From: Stenotrophomonas maltophilia
GTDB lineage: Bacteria > Pseudomonadota > Gammaproteobacteria > Xanthomonadales > Xanthomonadaceae
DNA: 32,233 bases
Reading direction: 5' to 3'
NCBI GenBank assembly: GCA_002435595.1
Contig: DJBL01000142.1
Location: 1-32,233 of the forward strand
The translations under genes were made by a program, and so were the position numbers. The notes below the pieces were generated by a model. It made no database searches, was not told the DNA's origin, and saw only the letters and a program-made list of their open reading frames with translations. Positions 1 through 9,428 of the stretch are shown here, piece after piece (within the stretch, counting starts at the first letter, position 1; each line of letters starts with the position of its first letter).

Positions 1-394
1 TTCCGATCTGGCGGTGCAGGCGGCGCCGGCGGGCGGGGGGCAGCACCTTGCTCCAGGCCGCCGCGTCGATGGTGACGGTCATCTGGCTGCCCTTGCGCAG
101 CAGGATCACCGGCACCCGCGAGCGGCTGTTGCGGGCCAGGAAGGAGGTCACGTCATCGAGGCTGCGCACCGGCTGGCCGTCGATGCGCAGCAGCCGGTCG
201 CCGCTGCGCACGCCGAAGTGGGCCGGATCGGTCTGGGTGACCCGCACGATCCCGTCGCGGGATTCCAGGCCCAGTTGGTGGGCGCCGTCCTGCCAGGTCA
301 TCGTGGCGGTATCGGTCTGCAGGAGAGCGGCCAGCGCTGGAGCGCTGGCCAGCAGGAGGGACATCACAGCAGCGCAAAGCAGGGTAGTACGCAT
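1..394 (-). CDS. Secreted PDZ-domain protein (partial, C-terminus outside window)
   Basis: Read on the minus strand from ATG at 394, the frame stays open to the window edge for 131 codons. Residues 1-22 form a signal peptide (hydrophobic run ending in ALA), so the protein is probably periplasmic. Residues about 35-110 look like a PDZ domain, with the typical stretch GVRSGDRLLRIDGQPV near 61-76. A basic run (ARRRRLHR) follows where the window ends. The start lies one base after the stop of the upstream permease gene (TGA-T-ATG), so it is translationally coupled and belongs to the ABC export operon. A PDZ domain binds peptide C-termini or unfolded segments; a role in substrate presentation or sensing for the exporter is inference. 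No protease domain is visible, but the rest of the gene is outside the window. Confidence 0.8.
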   Translation of the reverse strand, partial: MRTTLLCAAVMSLLLASAPALAALLQTDTATMTWQDGAHQLGLESRDGIVRVTQTDPAHFGVRSGDRLLRIDGQPVRSLDDVTSFLARNSRSRVPVILLRKGSQMTVTIDAAAWSKVLPPARRRRLHRQIG

Positions 395-395
395 A

Positions 396-1616
396 TCAGG
401 CACTCCGGGTGGCAACGGCGGGAGGAACGGCGGCGGCACGACGGGCCGGGCCGAAGACAGCGATCTGGCCAAGCATCCACAGCAGCACCGCGCCGATCGG
501 CAGGTAACTGATGGGCATGCGCGGCAGCTCGTAGTTGTTCATCAGGTACAGGTTGATCGTGTAGGCCATCAACATGCCGAGCACGATGCCAACGGTGGCC
601 AGCAGGAAGTTCTCGGTCTGGAAGTAGCGCAGGATCTGGCCGCGGGTGGCGCCCAGCGCACGCCGGATGCCGATCTGCTTGGTCCGCTGCTGCACCCAGA
701 AACTGGCCAGGCCGACGATGCCCAGCGCGGTCACCACCAGCAGGGCCACGCAGACGGTGATCAACAGCCCGACCATGGCGCGGTCGTTGGCGAAGAACTT
801 GTTGCGGGTTTCCTCGTAGGTGACCTTGGCGCGCACCAGGCGGCTGGGGTCGACCCGCTCCAGCGCGGCCACCGATCCCTTGAGCACCTCATCGCGGCGC
901 GCCGGATCGGTGACGCGGATCAGGTAGAAGCCCATCTCGTAGGTCATCCGCACCGGCAGGATCATCGAGTGATGGCTGTCACCCTCGACCTTGGCGGGCC
1001 GACCCAGTTCCTTGACCACGCCGGTCACGCGCAGCGGCATGCGGCCGCTGTAGACCGTCTTGCCCAGCGCGTCGCCGTCGGGATAAAGCTTGTCGGCGGC
1101 CGATTTGGTCAGGATCACCGAGCTGCCCTTGGTTTCCGAGGCCGGGTCGTTGATGACCTCCTCGTACTCGCGGTATTCGCCGGGCTGGAAGTCCGAACCG
1201 GCGATCAGCTCCACGCCGAGCGTATCCAGCGTGCCTTCGCGGGCGAAGTACTGGGCGGCGTTCAAGGTCGGGCGTTCCTGGTCGGGCACGCGCGAGAGGC
1301 TGCTGTTCCAGGAGTTGCGTCGGAACGGCAGCTGGTTGAGCGACACCGCGCTTTTCACCCCGGGCACGCTGCGCAGTGCGGCCAGGTCTTCGCGGGTGCG
1401 TGCCTCGACATTGACCTGTTTGCCGATGCCGCCCAGGCGGACTTCGAGCAGCTCGTTCTCGGCGATGCCGCTGGGTTGGTTGATGGTCTCGATGCGCTGC
1501 CCGATCAGGAACAGCGCGTTGCAGACGATCGCACAGGTCAGCGCGATCTCCAGCACGATCAGCGCTGCGGCGGTCTTGTGCCGGCGCAGGGTGGTGAGGA
1601 TGGGACGGATATCCAT
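396..1616 (-). CDS. MacB/FtsX-type ABC transporter permease (second of two)
   Basis: 406 residues. An N-terminal membrane helix at about 17-40 is followed by a large periplasmic domain (MacB_PCD type) and a C-terminal FtsX domain at about 275-400 with three hydrophobic segments. The stretch QIGIRRALGATRGQIL is the coupling-helix signature of MacB/FtsX permeases that contact the ATPase. It probably forms a heterodimer with the product of the adjacent permease gene, which has the same layout. GGAG precedes the ATG by six bases. The gene lies 16 bases after the first permease and one base before the PDZ gene. The family works by mechanotransmission (ATP hydrolysis in the cytoplasm moves the periplasmic domain); the exported substrate cannot be told from sequence. 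Confidence 0.92.
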   Translation of the reverse strand: MDIRPILTTLRRHKTAAALIVLEIALTCAIVCNALFLIGQRIETINQPSGIAENELLEVRLGGIGKQVNVEARTREDLAALRSVPGVKSAVSLNQLPFRRNSWNSSLSRVPDQERPTLNAAQYFAREGTLDTLGVELIAGSDFQPGEYREYEEVINDPASETKGSSVILTKSAADKLYPDGDALGKTVYSGRMPLRVTGVVKELGRPAKVEGDSHHSMILPVRMTYEMGFYLIRVTDPARRDEVLKGSVAALERVDPSRLVRAKVTYEETRNKFFANDRAMVGLLITVCVALLVVTALGIVGLASFWVQQRTKQIGIRRALGATRGQILRYFQTENFLLATVGIVLGMLMAYTINLYLMNNYELPRMPISYLPIGAVLLWMLGQIAVFGPARRAAAVPPAVATRSA

Positions 1617-1632
1617 GATGTGCTCCGGATCC

Positions 1633-2934
1633 TTACTGCGTTTTGAGTTGGATGGCGGGCGTCACCTGCATCGCGCGCAGCGCCGGCAGGAATCCGGCCA
1701 GCAGGCTGGCGACCAGGGTCAGGCCCAGGGTGAGCAGCAGCATCTGGCCGTCCAGGGTGGCCAGCTTTGCGTACTCCACCGGCTGCTGGCGCACCGCGTA
1801 CAGGCCGATCAGGGCCAGGCCCAGGCCGAGCACGCCGCCGGCCAGGCCGACCGTGCCCGCTTCCACCAGCGACTGCAGGAAGATCTGCCCGCGGCTGGCA
1901 CCGAGCGCGCGACGCACGCCGATCTCGCCGCTGCGGCGCAGGAACTTGGCCAGCAGCAGGCCCACGGTGTTGATCAGGCAGACCAGCAGGAAGCCCATCG
2001 CCAGCCACAGCTGCAGGCGCACGTCGCCGGGCACCACCTGCTTGTAGTCCAGCCATTCCATGACGTTGCGCAGACGGACGTTGGACGGGCGCTGGAAGCG
2101 ACCGGACGCCTTCTGCTGGGCCGAATAGTTGTCCAGGTAGGCACGGTAATCGGCGGCATCATCGGCAGAGGGCAGCTCGACCCAGTACTGCAGCCAGGTG
2201 CAGGGGGCGTTGACCGCGGTTTCATCGCCGTTGGTGTTGCCCCAGCAGTTCATGTTGCCGTTGCGGCCCAGCTTGAGGTCCATCGCGGTGGAGAAGGGCA
2301 GGTAGACATCCTCGCTGCTGCCGTAACGACCGGTTTCCAGGTCATAGAAGTGCGGGTTCGGATTCCACTCGTCGAGCACGCCGACCACGGTGAAGGTGGT
2401 GCCGTCCATCCGGATCGGCTTGCCCACGCTGTCGGCACCGTCAAACAGCTTCTGGTTGAGCGTGCGCGAGATCACCGCCACCCGGCCCCGGCCCTCGTCA
2501 TCGGCCGCCGGCCAGGCGCGGCCATACAGGAACGGCGTATCGAACATCGGGAAGAAATCGGTGGAGGTGTAGCGCGCGTCGGTGTCGAAGGGCCGCAGCG
2601 AGGTCTTGTCCGGTTCGAGGGTGACCCCGCCGCCGGTCATCATCGCCTGGTGCTTGGCCTGGCGTTCGCGCAGCAGGGCCTCGGCATCGAAGCGGGTGAC
2701 CTGGTCTTCCGGCTCTTCACCGGGCTGGAAGCCGAGCATCGGACGCGGGTCGACCTGCACGTTGAACAGGCGGTCGCTCTTCTGCGGGATGGGATCGCCG
2801 GACAGCACATGGAACACGGTGAGGGTGGTCATCGAGGCACCGATGCCCAGGCCGATGGCGACCACCATCAGGGCGGTGAGTATCTTGTTGCGCCGGAAAC
2901 TGCGCAGCGCCAGTCGAAAGTAGTAGGCGAGCAT
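1633..2934 (-). CDS. MacB/FtsX-type ABC transporter permease (first of two)
   Basis: 433 residues with the architecture of the MacB membrane half but no fused ATPase: an N-terminal helix at about 17-40 (after RSFRRNKILTAL), a periplasmic domain of about 240 residues and an FtsX domain near 310-425 with three hydrophobic segments. The cytoplasmic motif EIGVRRALGASRGQIF is intact. GAGG stands six bases before the ATG, and the stop of the ATPase gene lies eight bases upstream. The periplasmic part is longer than in the second permease, so the two are diverged paralogues rather than a recent duplicate. Together with the ATPase and adaptor they form an inner-membrane exporter of the MacAB type. 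An outer-membrane partner is not encoded in the window. Confidence 0.92.
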   Translation of the reverse strand: MLAYYFRLALRSFRRNKILTALMVVAIGLGIGASMTTLTVFHVLSGDPIPQKSDRLFNVQVDPRPMLGFQPGEEPEDQVTRFDAEALLRERQAKHQAMMTGGGVTLEPDKTSLRPFDTDARYTSTDFFPMFDTPFLYGRAWPAADDEGRGRVAVISRTLNQKLFDGADSVGKPIRMDGTTFTVVGVLDEWNPNPHFYDLETGRYGSSEDVYLPFSTAMDLKLGRNGNMNCWGNTNGDETAVNAPCTWLQYWVELPSADDAADYRAYLDNYSAQQKASGRFQRPSNVRLRNVMEWLDYKQVVPGDVRLQLWLAMGFLLVCLINTVGLLLAKFLRRSGEIGVRRALGASRGQIFLQSLVEAGTVGLAGGVLGLGLALIGLYAVRQQPVEYAKLATLDGQMLLLTLGLTLVASLLAGFLPALRAMQVTPAIQLKTQ

Positions 2935-2942
2935 GGTGGGCC

Positions 2943-3662
2943 TCAGTCGTTGGCAGTGGCGACGACGGCGCGTGGAGTGGCCAGCACCGGCTCGCGGATC
3001 AGATCGGTGGCCTGGCCATCGACGATGTGCACGTTGCGCTGCGCACGGGCGGCCAGTTCCGGGTCGTGGGTAACCATGACGATGGTGGTGCCGGCGGCAT
3101 TGATCTCCTCGAGCAGTTCCATCACCCCGCGGGCCATCTGGCTGTCCAGGTTGCCGGTCGGTTCGTCGGCCAGCAGCAGGCGCGGGCTGCCGGCCAGGGC
3201 GCGGGCGATGGCCGCACGCTGCTGCTGGCCGCCGGACAGTTCAGCCGGGTAATGCTTCATGCGCGAGCCCAGCCCGACCTGGCCCAGGGCCTTCTCGATG
3301 CGCTGCTTGCGCTCGGCCGCCGGCATGCCGCGGTAGCGCAGCGGCACATCGACGTTGTCGAACAGGTTCAGGTCCGAGATCAGGTTGAAGCCCTGGAAGA
3401 TGAAGCCGATCTTCTGGTTGCGCAGGCGGCTGCGCGCGTCATCGCCGAGCGTGCTCACGTCCTGGCCGTCGAGCAGGTAGGTGCCGCTGGTGAAGGTCTC
3501 CAGCAGGCCGGCGATGTTGAGGAAGGTGGTCTTGCCCGAACCGGACGGACCGGTCACGGCAACGAACTCGCCCTCGCGCACGTGCAGGTCGAGCGACCGC
3601 AGGGCATGGGTTTCCACCTGTTCGGTGCGGAACACTTTGGCGACCGAGCGCATCTCGAGCAT
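2943..3662 (-). CDS. ABC transporter ATP-binding protein (MacB/LolD type)
   Basis: 239 residues from the ATG at 3662. All ATPase motifs are present: Walker A GPSGSGKT at 38-45, Q-loop Q90, signature LSGGQ at 142-146, Walker B ending D166-E167 and the H-loop H199. It powers the two permeases encoded just downstream. An in-frame ATG at 3719 would add 19 residues, but it lies inside the upstream adaptor gene. The start at 3662 has an AAGGAAA ribosome-binding site at a good distance and begins with the usual MLEMRSVAKVF of this subfamily. Closest relatives by motif are the MacB and LolD ATPases of the extrusion group. About 30 residues after the last motif are not conserved in the family. Confidence 0.93.
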   Translation of the reverse strand: MLEMRSVAKVFRTEQVETHALRSLDLHVREGEFVAVTGPSGSGKTTFLNIAGLLETFTSGTYLLDGQDVSTLGDDARSRLRNQKIGFIFQGFNLISDLNLFDNVDVPLRYRGMPAAERKQRIEKALGQVGLGSRMKHYPAELSGGQQQRAAIARALAGSPRLLLADEPTGNLDSQMARGVMELLEEINAAGTTIVMVTHDPELAARAQRNVHIVDGQATDLIREPVLATPRAVVATAND

Positions 3663-3693
3663 GGCTGTTTTCCTTTTCAGTTCGTTGGGAGTA

Positions 3694-4962
3694 TCAGTTG
3701 AGGGAGACCTGTTCGGCATCGCCGAACAGATCGCTGCCGGAAACCACGACGCGATCGCCGGGCTGCAGGCCAGAGAGGATTTCCACTTCGCCCAGGCTGC
3801 TCACGCCGAGCTTGACCGGGCGGCGCACCGCGCTGCTGCCGTTCATCACGTAGGCCTGGCCGTTGCCCTGTTCGACGAACGGGCCGCGCTCGACCTTGAG
3901 CACGTTGCGGCGCGTATCGAGCACCACCCGGGCCTGCATCCGCTGGCTCTGGCGCAGCCCCTGCGGCTGCTTGTCGGAGAAGCGGATGCGGGCGTTGACT
4001 TCACCGGCCACCACTTCCGGGGACACCGCGCTGATCTCACCCGGGAACGGCTGGCCGTTGCCGCTGGTCAGCTGCGCCGGGATGCCGATCGCCAGGTCAC
4101 GGGCGAAGCTCTCCGGCACCTTGATTTCGATTTCGAAGCGCGACAGGTCGACCACGCCCAGGATCGGCGCGTTGGCGATCACGTTGGTGTGCTGGGTGGC
4201 CTGGACCTGGCCGACCTGGCCATCGAACGGCGCGCGCAGGGTCAGCGCATCCACCTGGCGCTGCACTTCGGCCACCACCGCCTTCTGGCGCTCGGCCAGC
4301 AGGTGCTTGTTGCGCGCATCCAGGTCCGCGCCCTGGCCCTGCAGGCGGGCGTCGGTCTGGGCGTTGGCCAGTTGGATGTCGGCCTTCTTGAGCGAATCGT
4401 TGGCCTTGGCCAGGTCGATCTGCGGCACCGCGCCACCGTCGAAGCCGCGCTGGTAGCGCTGCAGATCGCGGTCGGCGGCCTGCCGTTCGATGCTGGCCTG
4501 GTCGGTTTCCTTGCGCGCCTTGGCCCGGGCCAGGGTGGCATCGAGGGTGGCGCGGCTGGCTTCCGCTTCCAAGCCGGCCAGGGTGGCCTGTTCCTGGGCC
4601 AGCTTGCTGCGCAGTTCGGGGCTGTCGATCACCGCCAGTTCCTGGCCCTTCTTGACCACGTCGCCGGCCACCACCTTCAGGTCCACCGTGCCGGCCGAGA
4701 TCGCATACAGGATCGGGCTGTTGGCGGCGATCACGCGGCCGTCGGCGGCGATGTCACGGACCAGGTCGCCGCGCTTGACCTCGGCGATGCGCACCCGGCT
4801 GCTGTCGAAGGATCGGCTTGCGCCCAGCCAGGCCCGGGCGGCGAAGCCGATCGCCAGCAGCACCACCAGCGCGGCCAAGCCCGGCCACAGCCAACGCTTC
4901 CACGGGGCTGCCGTGCCGGCAACGGAGAGGGTCTGGTCCTGGGCGGAAGTGTCGCGGATCAT
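3694..4962 (-). CDS. MacA/HlyD-type periplasmic adaptor (membrane fusion protein)
   Basis: 422 residues, first gene of the export operon. A short cytoplasmic N-terminus is followed by one membrane anchor at about 24-46 and then the usual adaptor order: first half of a lipoyl domain (VDLKVVAGDVVKKGQELAVI), a long alpha-helical hairpin rich in A, K, E and Q (about 115-230), the second lipoyl half (LRAPFDGQVGQVQA), a beta-barrel and a membrane-proximal domain. Such proteins join an inner-membrane ABC exporter to an outer-membrane channel. The gene reads away from glmS; the 204-base gap between them carries a sigma-54 promoter and a cluster of TGTCC sites. Ribosome binding at ATG 4962 is weak by eye (GAG nine bases away). 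Confidence 0.93.
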   Translation of the reverse strand: MIRDTSAQDQTLSVAGTAAPWKRWLWPGLAALVVLLAIGFAARAWLGASRSFDSSRVRIAEVKRGDLVRDIAADGRVIAANSPILYAISAGTVDLKVVAGDVVKKGQELAVIDSPELRSKLAQEQATLAGLEAEASRATLDATLARAKARKETDQASIERQAADRDLQRYQRGFDGGAVPQIDLAKANDSLKKADIQLANAQTDARLQGQGADLDARNKHLLAERQKAVVAEVQRQVDALTLRAPFDGQVGQVQATQHTNVIANAPILGVVDLSRFEIEIKVPESFARDLAIGIPAQLTSGNGQPFPGEISAVSPEVVAGEVNARIRFSDKQPQGLRQSQRMQARVVLDTRRNVLKVERGPFVEQGNGQAYVMNGSSAVRRPVKLGVSSLGEVEILSGLQPGDRVVVSGSDLFGDAEQVSLN

Positions 4963-4995
4963 CGGGCTCGTTCGCGGTTGGGTTGCCCTCTATCA

Positions 4996-5011
4996 AGCAC
5001 GCGCCGTGCCA
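4996..5011 (-). promoter_or_regulatory. Sigma-54 (RpoN) promoter of the export operon
   Basis: The minus strand reads TGGCACGGCGCGTGCT. It matches the sigma-54 consensus TGGCACG-N4-TTGCW: the GG (-24) and GC (-12) doublets are at the exact spacing and the -24 element is perfect; only the first T of TTGCW is replaced (GTGCT). Transcription would begin near 4985, leaving a leader of about 22 bases before the adaptor ATG at 4962. The activator sites expected for such a promoter are present about 90 bases upstream. No sigma-70 promoter of comparable quality is seen on this strand. Confidence 0.75.
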
Positions 5012-5055
5012 ACTTTTGCAGTAGTGAAATCAACGGGTTGCGAGCGCGATCCGGA

Positions 5056-5088
5056 TGTCCGGGTGTCCGCGGACAGTACGCCGGACAC
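5056..5088. promoter_or_regulatory. Cluster of TGTCCG / CGGACA half-sites (probable enhancer-binding site)
   Basis: Four half-sites lie within 33 bases: TGTCCG at 5056-5061 and 5064-5069, CGGACA at 5070-5075 and 5082-5087. The middle two form a perfect 12-base palindrome. GTGTCCG at 5063-5069 and CGGACAC at 5082-5088 form a second, spaced dyad. A further CGGACA is at 5114-5119. The centre is about 90 bases upstream of the predicted sigma-54 start point, the normal place for an NtrC-family activator. The cluster is also -56 to -88 relative to the likely glmS start, so an effect on glmS cannot be excluded. The activator is not in the window. Confidence 0.65.
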
Positions 5089-5131
5089 TTTTGTTAAGCC
5101 GGCGGCGGCGTCCCGGACACAGGCGCCACGC

Positions 5132-5137
5132 TAGAAT
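5132..5137 (+). promoter_or_regulatory. Putative -10 box of glmS
   Basis: TAGAAT in the context CGCTAGAATGCG, 30 bases before the glmS ATG. The same hexamer stands before three other genes of the window (7833, 18721 and, on the minus strand, 28192), which supports it as a local -10 form. The -35 region is poor. One stray CGGACA half-site (5114-5119) overlaps where the -35 should be. Confidence 0.45.
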
Positions 5138-5166
5138 GCGAGGCTCGATACCTCGGATCAGAATCT

Positions 5167-7008
<1,842 letters not shown>

Positions 7009-7024
7009 CGCGAGAGCGTCCCGC

Positions 7025-7628
7025 GTAGAGCCACGCCATGCGTGGCTGCACGTCGTCCGGCATCGCGCGCATCCACCCATGGGGTGGCCGCGTCACCCGT
7101 AGAGCCACGCCATGCGTGGCTGCACGTTGCCAGGCATCACGCGCATCCACCCACGGGATGGATCCACGCCACCCGTAGAGCCACGCCATGCGTGGCTGCA
7201 CGTCATTCCGGCATCACGCGCATCCACCCATGGGGTGGCCGCGTCACCCGTAGAGCCACGCCATGCGTGGCTGCACGTCATTCCGGCATCGCGCGCATCC
7301 ACCCACGGGGTGGATCCACGTCACCCGTACAGCCACGCCATGCGTGGCTGCACGTTATCCGGCATCACGCGCATCCACCCACGGGGTGAATCCACGTTAC
7401 CCGTAGAGCCACGCCATGCGTGGCTGCACGTCATTCCGGCACCGCGAGCATCCACCCACGGGGTGGATCCACGCCACCCGTAGAGCCACGCCATGCGTGG
7501 CTGCACGTTGTCAGGCATCACGCGTATCCACCCACGGGGTGGTCGCGTCACCCGTAGAGCCACGCCATGCGTGGCTGCACGTCATTCCGGCATCGCGCGC
7601 ATCCACCCATGACGTGGATCCACGTCAT
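7025..7628 (+). repeat. Tandem array of eight two-hairpin GTAG/REP (SMAG-like) units
   Basis: Eight units begin at 7025, 7099, 7175, 7250, 7327, 7403, 7480 and 7554, so the period is 74-77 bases. Each unit holds two palindromes of the same build. The first is GTAG followed by AGCCACGC-CAT-GCGTGGCT (8-base stem, 3-base loop; one copy reads GTAC). The second is usually ATCCACCC-ACG-GGGTGGAT; several copies read CATGGGGTGGCC. About 20 bases (CGTCATTCCGGCATCGCGCG and variants) separate them. The GTAG head and stem-loop size match the SMAG REP family of S. maltophilia, here in a BIME-like pairing. A ninth, decayed unit may begin near 7629. Position 17 bases after the glmS stop suggests 3'-end protection or termination for glmS mRNA. 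Confidence 0.9.
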
Positions 7629-7669
7629 CGCGGCTGCATCCCGCCGTGGGGTGATCCACCTCGTCACCC

Positions 7670-7690
7670 CGCCGCCTGCGGGTGGCGGCG
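7670..7690 (+). other. Isolated hairpin after the REP array
   Basis: CGCCGCC and GGCGGCG form a 7-base stem with a 7-base loop. No U-run follows, so it is at best a weak terminator. The stretch from here to the CBS gene at 7932 holds no coding sequence I can support; it contains a smaller GCGAC/GTCGC stem near 7728-7756 and the -10 box listed next. Confidence 0.35.
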
Positions 7691-7832
7691 CGGCAGCGGG
7701 CGATGGAACTTTAGTCTTGCCCTGCGACAGCATTCAGCGACGGTTTTAGTCGCGGTGCCATTCTCGGGGCGTCAAGCGTTTTCAGCGACGAACTGTCCCA
7801 GATCTGCAAACTCCTGGGCCAAGGTGCGGCCG

Positions 7833-7838
7833 TAGAAT
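7833..7838 (+). promoter_or_regulatory. Putative -10 box of the CBS-domain gene
   Basis: TAGAAT in the context CCGTAGAATCGAG, about 94 bases before the ATG at 7932. It is the same -10 form as before glmS. The -35 is weak. An AGGAAA ribosome-binding site directly precedes the gene. Confidence 0.35.
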
Positions 7839-7931
7839 CGAGTGACCGAGGCCCGGGCCGGCGACAGTCTGCTCCCCTCGCTGCAATCAGGCGCACCTCT
7901 CGACTTCAGTAACCTGTAACAGGAAACAAGA

Positions 7932-8363
7932 ATGAACGTCCGCGAACTCCTGCAGTCCAAGAAAGAAGCCATCGTCACCATCGACGTGGACGACACCATC
8001 GGTGCCGCCGCCCACAAGATGAGCGCGCACAAGATCGCTGCCCTGGTGGTGATGAAGGACGATGCACCGGTAAGGATCATCTCCGAGAAGGACATCGTGC
8101 GCAGCCTGGCCGACGACGGCCCGCAGGCCGGCCGCCGCGTCATCGCCACCCTGCCGTCGGCAGGCCTGGAAGGCATCGCCCCGGACGCCACGCTCAAGCA
8201 GGCGATGGCGCTGATGACCTACTCCCGTCACCGCCACCTGATGGTGACCGAGAACGCCAAGCTGGTCGGCATCCTCAGCCTGGGCGACATCGTCAAGAAC
8301 CTGCTCAGCGAACTGGAGCTGGAAAAGGCGGTCCTGCAGGACATCTACATGGCGGCGCACTGA
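7932..8363 (+). CDS. CBS-domain pair protein
   Basis: 143 residues that consist almost entirely of two CBS domains (about 8-62 and 77-133), a Bateman module. Visible marks are ALVVMKDDAPVRIISEKDIVR in the first (ending in the usual G/S-E-x-D-I-V-R) and HLMVTENAKLVGILSLGDIVK in the second. Such stand-alone modules bind adenine nucleotides (AMP, ATP, SAM or NADH) and act as energy or redox sensors. The ligand cannot be told here. The gene stands alone, behind the REP array and convergent with the six-gene operon, so no partner is implied by context. AGGAAA precedes the start at good spacing. Confidence 0.9.
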   Translation: MNVRELLQSKKEAIVTIDVDDTIGAAAHKMSAHKIAALVVMKDDAPVRIISEKDIVRSLADDGPQAGRRVIATLPSAGLEGIAPDATLKQAMALMTYSRHRHLMVTENAKLVGILSLGDIVKNLLSELELEKAVLQDIYMAAH

Positions 8364-8385
8364 CGCCATCCTCGCTGCGGGTGAG

Positions 8386-8407
8386 GTGCCGGCACCACGT
8401 CCGGCAC
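8386..8407. terminator. Hairpin between convergent genes
   Basis: GTGCCGG (8386-8392) and CCGGCAC (8401-8407) form a 7-base stem between the stop of the CBS gene and the stop of the Rieske gene. A smaller perfect palindrome, GGTGCCGGCACC, overlaps the left arm. No U-run follows on either strand, so a two-way terminator role rests on position only. Confidence 0.4.
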
Positions 8408-8414
8408 GCGTCCC

Positions 8415-9428
8415 TCAGAGCATGATCTCGATGGTGCGGGCGGTGGCGGTCGGCGGCAGCTCGCCGTGGGCCCAGAAGTGCTCCAGCGTGCCGCGCACGA
8501 TGTCCAACGTGGTCGAGGCCCCCTTGCGGCCCGGGTACCTGCGCTTGTTCTGCGCCTGCAACTGCAGCATGGCCATGTCCTGGTCGTTGACCCGTTTCAG
8601 GAACGGCCAGGCGAACAGGCGCACCGCCCAGGCCGGCGCCCAGCGGCGCTCCACGTGCAGGGTGATGAACACATCGGTCTGGTCCGCAGAGTGCGGGGTG
8701 AAGTGCAGGTCGATCAGGACGCGGCTGCCATTGGCGTACGCGTACTCCAGCCGCGCGCTGCCCGGCGCGGCGAAATGCGCGCGTTCGGCGCTGCGTCGGG
8801 ATTCGAACAGGCGGTACAGCAACCCGGACTGCGAGGGCATGCCGCGGTAGTCCACGCAGAAGCCCTCCGCGGTGGGGAGGAAGTGCGCGCTGGCCTGTAC
8901 CCGGGCCGCGTCGCGCCGCACCAGGCCGGCGTGGATGAAGTGGGTGTGCAACGGATCCAGGAAGTTCTCCATCGCATCGACCACGTGGGCCGACCAGCGC
9001 GTGCGCCACAGGAAGCGGCGGGTGCGCGGGTCGGTGGCGCGGATCATGGCGTGCGGGTGTTCGGCGCCGGTATCGCCCGGGCGCAGCCAGATGAACCCGT
9101 CCAGTTCGCAGGTGGCAAAGCGGCGCACCCGCACCTGGGGCAGCGCCGCCTGCGCCGGCAGGCCGGGCACCTCGCAGAGCCGGCCATCGGCATCGAACGC
9201 CCAGCCGTGGTACGGGCAGGCCAGGCGGTCGCCGCGCACGCACCCGGCCGAGAGCGGCGCGTGCCGATGCGGGCAGCGGTCTTCCAGCGCGATCAGTGCG
9301 CCGGTGCCGGTGCGCGCCAGGGCCACATGTGTGTCCAGCACGGTGACCGCCAGCGGCGTGGTGCCGACGTCGTCGGCGCGGGCCACGGCGTACCAGTGGG
9401 TGTACAACAACGGATGCCAGGCGGTCAT
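8415..9428 (-). CDS. Rieske non-heme iron oxygenase (ring-hydroxylating type alpha subunit)
   Basis: 337 residues from ATG 9428. The N-terminal Rieske domain binds a [2Fe-2S] cluster through C52-x-H54 and C71-x2-H74 (CPHRH ... CPYHGW). The C-terminal domain carries the mononuclear iron site in ENFLDPLHTHFIH (N155, D158, H161, H166), with the third ligand probably D282 or D284 in VNDQDMAML. Enzymes of this type hydroxylate, demethylate or desaturate small substrates and need an outside reductase, which is not encoded nearby. It is the last gene of the six-gene operon; its ATG overlaps the stop of the acyltransferase gene (ATGA). At this length it resembles the VanA/PaO-like single-component oxygenases. 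The substrate is unknown; a late tailoring step is inferred from context. Confidence 0.88.
   Translation of the reverse strand: MTAWHPLLYTHWYAVARADDVGTTPLAVTVLDTHVALARTGTGALIALEDRCPHRHAPLSAGCVRGDRLACPYHGWAFDADGRLCEVPGLPAQAALPQVRVRRFATCELDGFIWLRPGDTGAEHPHAMIRATDPRTRRFLWRTRWSAHVVDAMENFLDPLHTHFIHAGLVRRDAARVQASAHFLPTAEGFCVDYRGMPSQSGLLYRLFESRRSAERAHFAAPGSARLEYAYANGSRVLIDLHFTPHSADQTDVFITLHVERRWAPAWAVRLFAWPFLKRVNDQDMAMLQLQAQNKRRYPGRKGASTTLDIVRGTLEHFWAHGELPPTATARTIEIML

Noticed and set aside
48..3252. Long plus-strand open frames opposite the ABC operon
   Set aside because: Rich in Arg, Gly, Ala, His and Gln, with no domain; they are antisense frames of GC-rich permease and ATPase genes whose motifs are clear on the minus strand.
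2943..3719. Longer ATPase start at 3719
   Set aside because: It would overlap the adaptor gene by 26 bases and add a non-conserved tail; ATG 3662 has a good AAGGAAA site.
7025..7628. CRISPR array or repeat-encoded proteins
   Set aside because: The conserved part itself holds two dyads and fills almost the whole 74-77-base unit; there are no unique 30-40-base spacers and no cas genes. The open frames through it on both strands exist only because the repeat period is often a multiple of three or nearly so.
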